This document shows positions 57,892 through 64,000 of a stretch of DNA of 64,000 bases, piece by piece (the first letter of the stretch is position 1; each line of letters begins with the position of its first letter). The notes beneath the pieces are model-generated. The model saw only the letters and a list, made by a program, of their open reading frames with translations. It was not told where the DNA came from and did not search any database. This DNA is from Hesseltinella vesiculosa (Eukaryota; Mucoromycota; Mucoromycetes; Mucorales; Cunninghamellaceae). The translations under genes and the position numbers were made by a program. The DNA lies in assembly GCA_002104935.1 (NCBI GenBank), contig MCGT01000021.1, forward strand, positions 62,001-126,000. Reading direction: 5' to 3'.

Positions 57892-59918
57892 TTAGTAAAA
57901 AGGTGGGGGAGGAGGAGGAGGAGGAGGAGGAGGAGGATAAGGAGCTGCGCCGTACGAAGGAAGCGCTGTTCCAAATATTGCTGGGTAATGCTCTCGAGTA
58001 CTATTCTGAGTTGAGTAGGTGTTGTTATCACTAGGGATAACAAATCCAGCCGGAAGAAGAGGTGGGCGCAATGCGGCTGTATAAGTGGAGGAGGAAGAGA
58101 TCATTGGTTGAGGTACAGGCATAGGCATGTCGGATATTGAAGAAGGAATCTGCGGAGTAGGAGAGTGTGCGTGTGATGTAGGCGAAGGGGGTAGCTTGGG
58201 TGGGAGGTAGTCATGGACGTTGGGCATGCCCAAACTTGGGGCTGGGGGTCCCTGTGTCCAAGATTGCCCAGATGTTACATAGGGGGAAGGATGAGGTGAG
58301 TCCATAACGTGGAATGGAGAGGGTGGATAATTTGGCATAAGATGAGTGTCCTGGCGGAGCTGATGTTGCTCTGAATGCGACGGTGACTGATACTGATAAA
58401 GTGGAAAGGCTGGAGGTGGGATGTATTCAGGAATGCGAGGTGAGGGAAAATACGCATGCGTATCGTGTTGTGGAAGCACATGCTCACTGGTTTTTGCCGA
58501 AGGTGATGTGGTCAGTGGTTTAGCGCGGTGCCCAGAAATATGTTCTTTATCAATAAGACTGTGATGCAACGTTGAAGATGACTTATCGGCAGATGACTGA
58601 GAAAATGATGAATCGGGATCCACAGGTTCGTCACGGCTGCTTGTTGATGGTTTTTTGGGCGGGGAATGAGAACCAGTCGGTTGATGCGGAGTATCCACAA
58701 GTTCTCGAGTATCTCCACCGATGATGTCTTCTAACTCACTCCTGGGACTATCCGGCACATCAGGAAGATCAGCTACATTATGCAGTTCCACTAGATCTTC
58801 GTCATCGTCATCAATGGGTCGCTCAGGCCGGGGAAAAGTGCCAATGATTATATTAGACTCAAGGACTCCGTAATTTTCGGGATGGGTAGTTCCAGAGCTG
58901 GCTTCGTTTAGATTGATGATTGCTCGAATAGCATACTCAACAGTCAACATATGATCAGTTATCGTTGGTGGAGTGCCAGCGGGAATTGAAATGGCTGTGT
59001 TGACGGTTTGCTCGTATGATGGGCCGCTGATGTCGATGTCCAGGGAGTAAGTTTTGATGCATTTTCTCTCAGAGAGCTTGCGCCTATAAATGAGCCATTG
59101 ATATAGCATCTGATCGAGAACTTTGTATTTTTTCTTACTGTGCTTTTCCGGTGTAGATTCGTCGAATCAGCTGAACTTTGATACCATTCGCTCGCTCCAG
59201 AGGAGCAAAATGGCAGATGGACAATTCCACAGGCAGGACGTCACCTCGGACAATGGCGTACTTTGGCAAAGACATGGCAAGATGTACTTTTTTGACAGAT
59301 GAGAGGCCAAGGACACGGACCTCGCTAAAGGCATGCCCTTTAATACTGTAATGCTTTTCGTTGACGTCGATGCGTTCCAGAACTTCGATAGATTGCTTGG
59401 CTACTGTGGAGAGTCGTTCAGGAACCAGCGGTCGATCTAGCAATGCCAACAGTTGATACCTGATCCAAATTGTTGAATACAGCTTCCATAAAAAAAAGAA
59501 AGGATGAGAAAGCGTTAGCCTAAAGTGACACGTACATTTGCAAAGCTTGGCATGGGAGTGTCAGTAGGTAGCTTAAATTCAAAAGGGAACCGATGAACCT
59601 GCACATCAAGGGTGTGTGATTTGCCATCGTTTTCAGGAGACGAAGCCAAGCACCATGATTCATTAACATGCTGTACATTTGTCGTCTCTATAGAGATGTT
59701 CCCGGAAAAGGTCACTCGAATATTATTGATTTTGATTGGCTTTGTGACATTCAAAACGACATGGCCTGTTGATTTGATCAAGGATAAGGTTAAGGTGCCG
59801 TTGATGCAAAGTTTTTATACCACTGTGGCTTACCCTTGACATAATCTCCAGGGAAATAATTCCTATCCTCATCCAATTCAATGTAAAACTCTCTTTTGCC
59901 AGACAACAGCAAGTCCAT
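57892..59918 (-). CDS. Alpha-arrestin (arrestin-related trafficking adaptor)
   Basis: Four minus-strand exons close to 616 residues: 59918-59834, 59765-59536, 59482-59139, 59083-57892. The arrestin N sandwich has REFYIELDEDRNYFPGDYV, GHVVLNVTKPIKINNIRVTF, FPFEFKLP and the usual YQLLALLDRP. The arrestin C sandwich has YAIVRGDVLPVELSICHF and GIKVQLIRRIY, then the Pro/Ser-rich tail, with proline-tyrosine elements (PPAFPLYQYQ; a terminal run of about 13 Pro ending FY). Such proteins recruit Rsp5/NEDD4 ubiquitin ligases to nutrient transporters, often under SNF1 and other nutrient-kinase control. Exact PPxY sites are few and should be checked. It is convergent with the Ras GEF gene, 191 bp apart. 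Confidence 0.88.
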
Positions 59919-60019
59919 TGTTCAGGAGAAATTGCGAGATTGACAACCCGCGTCCAGGGTCTTTTTTTTTTTAAAAAAAAACAAAAAAAAAACATGCTCA
60001 GCTTGATCCTATTTTCAAC

Positions 60020-60663
60020 ATGCTTCACCTACGACGTCCAGTCAACCACACTTCTGGTCAAACCAGATGCTTCTTCAGCTTAGGTAATGCTTTACGAAAT
60101 GCTTCAATCAAGAAATACAATGAGCAGAAAGTGTTAAAGTAAATGATCTCAATGTTGACAAAATGCGTAGATCTAACATTTTAAAAAGTTTCACGCCTCA
60201 GCAAGTGTACAATGTAGTAGCCAATGTCGATGAGTATCACCGATTTCTTCCTTTTTGTACACATTCTAAGGTTTATTCCTCCAAACCAATGAATCAATAC
60301 AAAGTCATGCAAGCAGAGCTTGGCATCGGATTCAACTTGTTCAAGGAGAAGTATATATCCACTGTTACTTGCCAGCCCACCGAAATGGTCAAGGTATGGA
60401 TAACAATTAGATGCTTACCTTACTTCCTCTCACATTTTTTTCCCTCATAGGCTGTGTCGATGGATGCTACTCTTTTTAAAGAACTTGTCACGATTTGGCG
60501 ATTTAAGCCCAAGGCTCAAGGGCAACAATGCGAGGTCGACTTTCATATCTCATTTGAATTTGCCTCTCCTCTGCATGCCCAAGCTTCCAATGTGTTTTTC
60601 GATCAAGTCTCCAAGATGATGATGAAAGCATTTATCGATCAATGCCACCACGTCTATCACTGA
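60020..60663 (+). CDS. COQ10: Coenzyme Q-binding protein COQ10 (START fold)
   Basis: Three exons close to 178 residues: 60020-60138, 60189-60393, 60451-60663. The N-terminus (MLHLRRPVNHTSGQTRCFFS) is a mitochondrial presequence. The START/polyketide-cyclase fold shows FTPQQVYNVVANVDEYHRFL, PFCTHSKVYS, LTIWRFKP-like VTIWRFKPKA and CEVDFHISFEFASPLHAQA. COQ10 binds ubiquinone and supports its delivery to the respiratory chain. The start is placed upstream of the ATG at 60163 because the first exon supplies the presequence and the intron (50 nt, with a GTTGAC branch-like site) closes the frame. It is divergent from the alpha-arrestin with about 101 bp between starts. Confidence 0.92.
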
Positions 60664-60734
60664 CAAAAAAAAAATCTATACCCAATTTCAACACTTTCGA
60701 CAATAAATTCTATTTGAAATGCAGGATGCGTATT

Positions 60735-61218
60735 TTAATGATTGATAACGATTTCTCTAACGCTGAAAAAGGTAAGCAGGATGCTGCAAAAGGAATGCAA
60801 AATAAAAACACTAGAGACAATGCAAGCTACAACATCCAATGCGTTGATGGACATCACTCGGTTCAAAAGATCAAGTTTGGAACCCTTTGGAGCTACATTA
60901 CCCTTGGCGTTTGCCATTCTGGCGGATATGGGAGAATGGTCTCTCTTCAGAGACCAAGGCGAATCATCTCTAGTCTGTTGGATTTGCCACACAAATTGGG
61001 ACACCAAACTTTCCAATGACGACTGCTCACTTTCTGAATCTCTATGGCGCTCTTCGATTGCTTTTGTCTTTTCTATGGTTGTCCATTCTTCCTCCTTCAT
61101 TAAAAACAATCAACATAAATTTGATACCCTAGGGCCATTTTTGCCCGCGTTCACTCACCTCGCTGCTGTCAGTCAAAAGGTCAAACAGGTCAGTCCATTG
61201 AGTGTCGTCTGTACCCAT
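60735..61218 (-). CDS. Small hypothetical protein with a possible C-terminal membrane anchor
   Basis: Two minus-strand exons, 61218-61159 and 61094-60735, joined by a GTGAGT intron in phase 0, give 139 residues. The N-terminus MGTDDTQWTDLFDLLTDSSE is acidic. A helical middle (TIEKTKAIEERHRDSESEQS; FVWQIQQTRDD) is followed by KLDLLNRVMSINALDVVACI and a hydrophobic end (ACIVSSVFILHSFCSILLTF) that could be a tail anchor. I do not recognise the family. It converges with COQ10, 71 bp apart. Support is the clean splice and protein-like composition only. Confidence 0.5.
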
Positions 61219-62964
61219 TTTCAAGTTGGTTGAAAATAAAAAACGAAAATGAGAAAAAAATACAAAGCTTAAAAAAAGATCGGATTTGTGCCCGAGGAAA
61301 AGGGTTTAGAAAACAAACAGCAGCGCGTCAATTGTGGATGACCCAGTTTCACATTTGTGTTCCGCCCTCACAATTTTTGCGGTAACCTGAGATTGAATTC
61401 GATTCTTTTTTCCTTTTTAAGAAAAAGTGCTAACCAGTGTGCGAAATCAATACCTAGCGCATGTTTGCCAGCCTTCCAGCTCTCCACTCGGCTATCTGAG
61501 AGGGGTTTAGCTCTGATCATATCCGATTCTCATCAGTTTGTATTGGCATGCAGAATATGGAACGAATTGGCTTGGAGCAATTTTTCACTGTGATTTTTTA
61601 TCAGATCGCCTGGGGGTCCCCTGGCGAAAATGAACAATTTTTCATTTTTTTTAGCGGGGGAATCGGCGGTGTCATAACGAAACAGACCAAAAGCTGGCTG
61701 GGCAACCTTCATCAATGGACCTGGTTTTTTCAGCACCATCATAACTCATGTTTTTACGCACCTATGCAAAATTTCACGTCGATCTAATCTCTGAAAAGTG
61801 CTGTGCAGCATTTGGTTTTTTGAAAGAGAATTTGGTGGCGAAATTCAACTTCCGCACTGCGCCATTGGTTCCTGGCCAGTGCCCATAGGAAATATGTAAG
61901 AGAAGGCAGCTTCAGGGGGCCCCAGCATGGGCACGATGAGTTTTGCGGAAGAGATTTTAGCCGGACATGACATTGCGGCAAACACCGTGTGACAGGTTTG
62001 TAAGCACTCGAGGGCATAGATGGGGTCACCATCTACTTGAAAATTCACAGTTAGAGAATGGTTACACCCTGCAGGGTGATCATCGGCAGGGTCGTCAATG
62101 TCATTGGTTTGCTGTGACATGATGGACATTTCTAAATGTTGGTGAGCGAGGAGCTTCACCCTCTGAAAGCCCACAAGTTCTTTTTTTACTTCCATTATAT
62201 TCATCAACTTCAAGTGCAGGAGCAAGCACATGGGATTTAAGGTGGTTCAAAATAGCTCTGATGGCGTTTAAGGTCCTTGGCAAGTTTCCTTTAGTGATGG
62301 GTTTGTGAGGCTGAGGCCGTCTTTCAATGATAACCGCTTGTTAGGGATGCCGACTGGCGGAGGGCAAATGGGCTCAAGATTCCTGCTTCATAGGCGTAAC
62401 AAAAGTAAAAAGCTGGTGAGTGTCATGGAGCTTGACGAAGAAAGAAAGGAAAAAGGGAATGACTTGCGCGCGGAAGCGGTGACTGACTGTTTACAGCGCC
62501 CATGAAGAATGGGCGCTGAAAAAGTCGATGCTATCTTGAATGAATGAAGGGGTGACAATATGGGATACGGTATAGTGGCGGATGATGGGTGCATGAATGT
62601 GCACTCATTCAGCTTATGCTTTTTCTTCTTGCGGTTCCGTCGGTACTTTTAGCATTTGGGAAAATATTTTGCCGGATGCTTGAGCCATGAACTCAAAGCT
62701 TGCATTGTGAAAGTAAAGGCAGCAGTAGCCACCCTCTTGCTATCGATGACAATGTGAATTAGCGGCAGGTGCGATACCCCAGCAACAAATGCGCAACTCT
62801 GCATCCTATTCTTCGTGAAAACTTTGTCAATGCGTTTGGAACCTCCGGGGAGACTGGACCAGGGTGTTCGTTTTTAAGTCAGCGGAGAAAATAAAAAAAA
62901 AAAACCTCTGCGTTGGCTTTTTTTTATTTTTCTTCTCCCTGCATCACAACAGAAATAGACAACC
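61219..62964. other. Repeat-bearing spacer of 1.7 kb
   Basis: No gene is supported. It contains a family C repeat copy in minus orientation (61545-61765), a minus-strand ORF at 61845-62231 and overlapping short ORFs on both strands without recognisable domains, and the upstream region of the next gene with A/T tracts (about 62890-62935). Confidence 0.5.
61545..61765 (-). repeat. Dispersed repeat family C, copy 2
   Basis: On the minus strand it reads ATGATGGTGCTGAAAA, GATGAAGGTTGCCCAGCCAG, ATAAAAAATCACAGTGAAAA and ATTGCTCC, matching 44218-44412 along about 200 bp. This copy seems a little longer and carries different flanks. Confidence 0.78.
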
Positions 62965-63418
62965 ATGAGAATTGTTACGTCTTCCGATCAAGAAAATGCT
63001 AGCCGATACGCCATGAAAGGATTTGCCATTGGTGCTGCACAGTGGGCTGGTGTAGGGATCTTTGCTTCAGCCTTGATGTACTCATTCTTCCCTTGGTATA
63101 GACGAACACAACCTGTACAAAAGGTAAGCGCCTTGGACATACATGGCTCGACCTCACTTCATTTAATTTAGTTTTACATTGTCATGTGCTTTGGCTTGGG
63201 TGGTGGTGCTTATAAAAGTAAGATTTTTTGAGTAATCCGAACAAAGCTCGCTTACAAGCTGTGAACGCTTTTGTGTAGGCGATCGTTACATGGTGAATTA
63301 TGAACGCCGAGGACGTGCTGAAATGCTGGATGCTGAAACTCGCCGACGATATAATATTATCTATGGCAACAAATCAGCTGAAGAACTTGAAAACGATACC
63401 AAAAAAGCCGATGCATAA
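62965..63418 (+). CDS. Small membrane protein of unknown family, probably mitochondrial
   Basis: Three exons close to 114 residues: 62965-63123, 63172-63217, 63279-63418. A hydrophilic start (MRIVTSSDQENASRYAMKGF) precedes two hydrophobic segments (IGAAQWAGVGIFASALMYSF and FYIVMCFGLGGGAY) separated by a basic loop (PWYRRTQPVQK), then a charged tail (YERRGRAEMLDAETRRRYNI). The layout, two short spans with a basic loop, recalls HIG1-like or other small inner-membrane proteins, but no signature is decisive. Start is the only suitable ATG. Confidence 0.65.
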
Positions 63419-63452
63419 TCGTTTTAATTTTTCTATATAACCTGCATGCGTT

Positions 63453-63639
63453 TTAGCCTTTTACTTGAAAGTAAAGATTCCAATCAAATGCCATTGGCTC
63501 GGGATGCTCCTCATGGATGGGAGACCCATCCTCTCTGTGCAGGAAAATGACGGCTTCGTCCATGAGATCCTTCAATAGCCACCTGTAGATCGCATCCACA
63601 AAGTCCTGTGCTGTGCTGCGTATCGTAATTCCTTTCTTC
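63453..63639 (-). CDS. Possible 3'-terminal exon of a minus-strand gene
   Basis: A minus-strand frame after a TCCGTCAG acceptor at 63640-63641 reads KKGITIRSTAQDFVDAIYRW, LLKDLMDEAVIFLHREDGS, PIHEEHPEPMAFDWNLYFQV and ends KG-stop. The composition is strongly protein-like, unlike the other frames here. No upstream exon was found before the window edge and the family is not recognised. It is convergent with the small membrane-protein gene, 34 bp apart. Confidence 0.4.
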
Positions 63640-64000
63640 CTGACGGATAATCACTGGCTCGCCCAGTTTTGGATTTTTTTTGTTTCGTTTCGTATATTTT
63701 ATTGAATGGTTATAATATGCATATCGTATCAAATTTGAGCGAATATTTATCATCTATGCCATTGCAATTAGGTAAAGGGCGGAAGAGTATGAGCGGCAAC
63801 CCACCCCCCCATGAAATCTGTGGGGCGTTTTTTTTTTTTCGTTACTTGAAAGGGGCAAGGTTACACTTGCCTTTGCTCAGTTGGTTTGTAGGATATCGAT
63901 TTGGTTTCATTTCAATGACACACTCAAGAAAGCAGAAAGCACCCCTTGATAACACGCCCTCGCTGCGGACCCAGTTCATCGATGAAAGCTTGTTCTTTTC
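63640..64000. other. Unassigned window edge
   Basis: No gene is supported. It may contain earlier exons of the minus-strand frame above. A T run (about 63829-63838) and a C run (63804-63811) are present. Confidence 0.4.

Noticed and set aside
61845..62231. Minus-strand 128-codon ORF in the 61-63 kb spacer
   Set aside because: Composition is mixed, there is no recognisable domain, and competing ORFs lie on the other strand; not enough support to call a gene.

Overview
This is a gene-dense piece of a fungal nuclear chromosome, most likely from the Mucoromycota (Mucorales type). The signs are many short spliced introns (mostly 45-80 nt, GT-AG), fungal-type proteins (pentafunctional AROM, alpha-arrestin, APSES/KilA-N factor, MIM1), a non-Dikarya flavour (an Asunder/INTS13-like Integrator protein, a Glrx3-like protein with two glutaredoxin domains, a ZNFX1-like protein), and Ndc10/Crypton and Tc1/mariner debris of the kind common in these fungi. 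No tRNA, rRNA or CRISPR array was found. Exon borders were inferred by hand from reading frame and GT/AG signals; where the frames close exactly the exon list is given.

Layout. 1-9.8 kb: 3' end of ARO1; LSM4; Grx3/4-like monothiol glutaredoxin; COX16; mitochondrial EF-Ts; a Nnf1-like kinetochore candidate; MIM1; a fucosyltransferase-like type II membrane protein. 9.8-15.6 kb: a 13-exon ZNFX1-like helicase/zinc-finger gene with decayed helicase motifs. 15.6-20.5 kb: an ORF of unknown nature, an APSES/KilA-N transcription factor, and a leucine-rich-repeat protein. 20.5-28 kb: transposon-end debris, GWT1, CHD1. 28-33.1 kb: a secreted beta-propeller-like protein followed by a mobile-element cluster (internally deleted Tc1/mariner element, broken Crypton tyrosine recombinase). 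33.2-43.7 kb: INTS13-like gene, carboxypeptidase Y, a seven-TM protein, SNF1 kinase, organellar-type YchF/OLA1 ATPase. 43.8-51.6 kb: repeat-rich, with a terminal-inverted-repeat element carrying a 35-bp minisatellite, a two-copy unknown element family, a PA-TM-RING ubiquitin ligase and a 2.8-kb repeat-laden spacer. 51.6-60.7 kb: TRP2, a Ras GEF with SH3 and WW domains, an alpha-arrestin, COQ10. 60.7-64 kb: a small hypothetical gene, another repeat spacer, a small membrane protein, and a fragment at the edge.

How the genes relate. There are no operons. Themes are mitochondrial biogenesis (COX16, EF-Ts, MIM1, COQ10, YchF), aromatic amino acid synthesis (ARO1, TRP2), nutrient signalling (SNF1, Ras GEF, alpha-arrestin), chromatin and RNA (CHD1, LSM4, ZNFX1-like, INTS13-like) and the secretory pathway (GWT1, carboxypeptidase Y, PA-TM-RING). 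Mobile-element remnants sit in the spacers, two of them within about 120 bp upstream of start codons (GWT1 and the secreted propeller gene).
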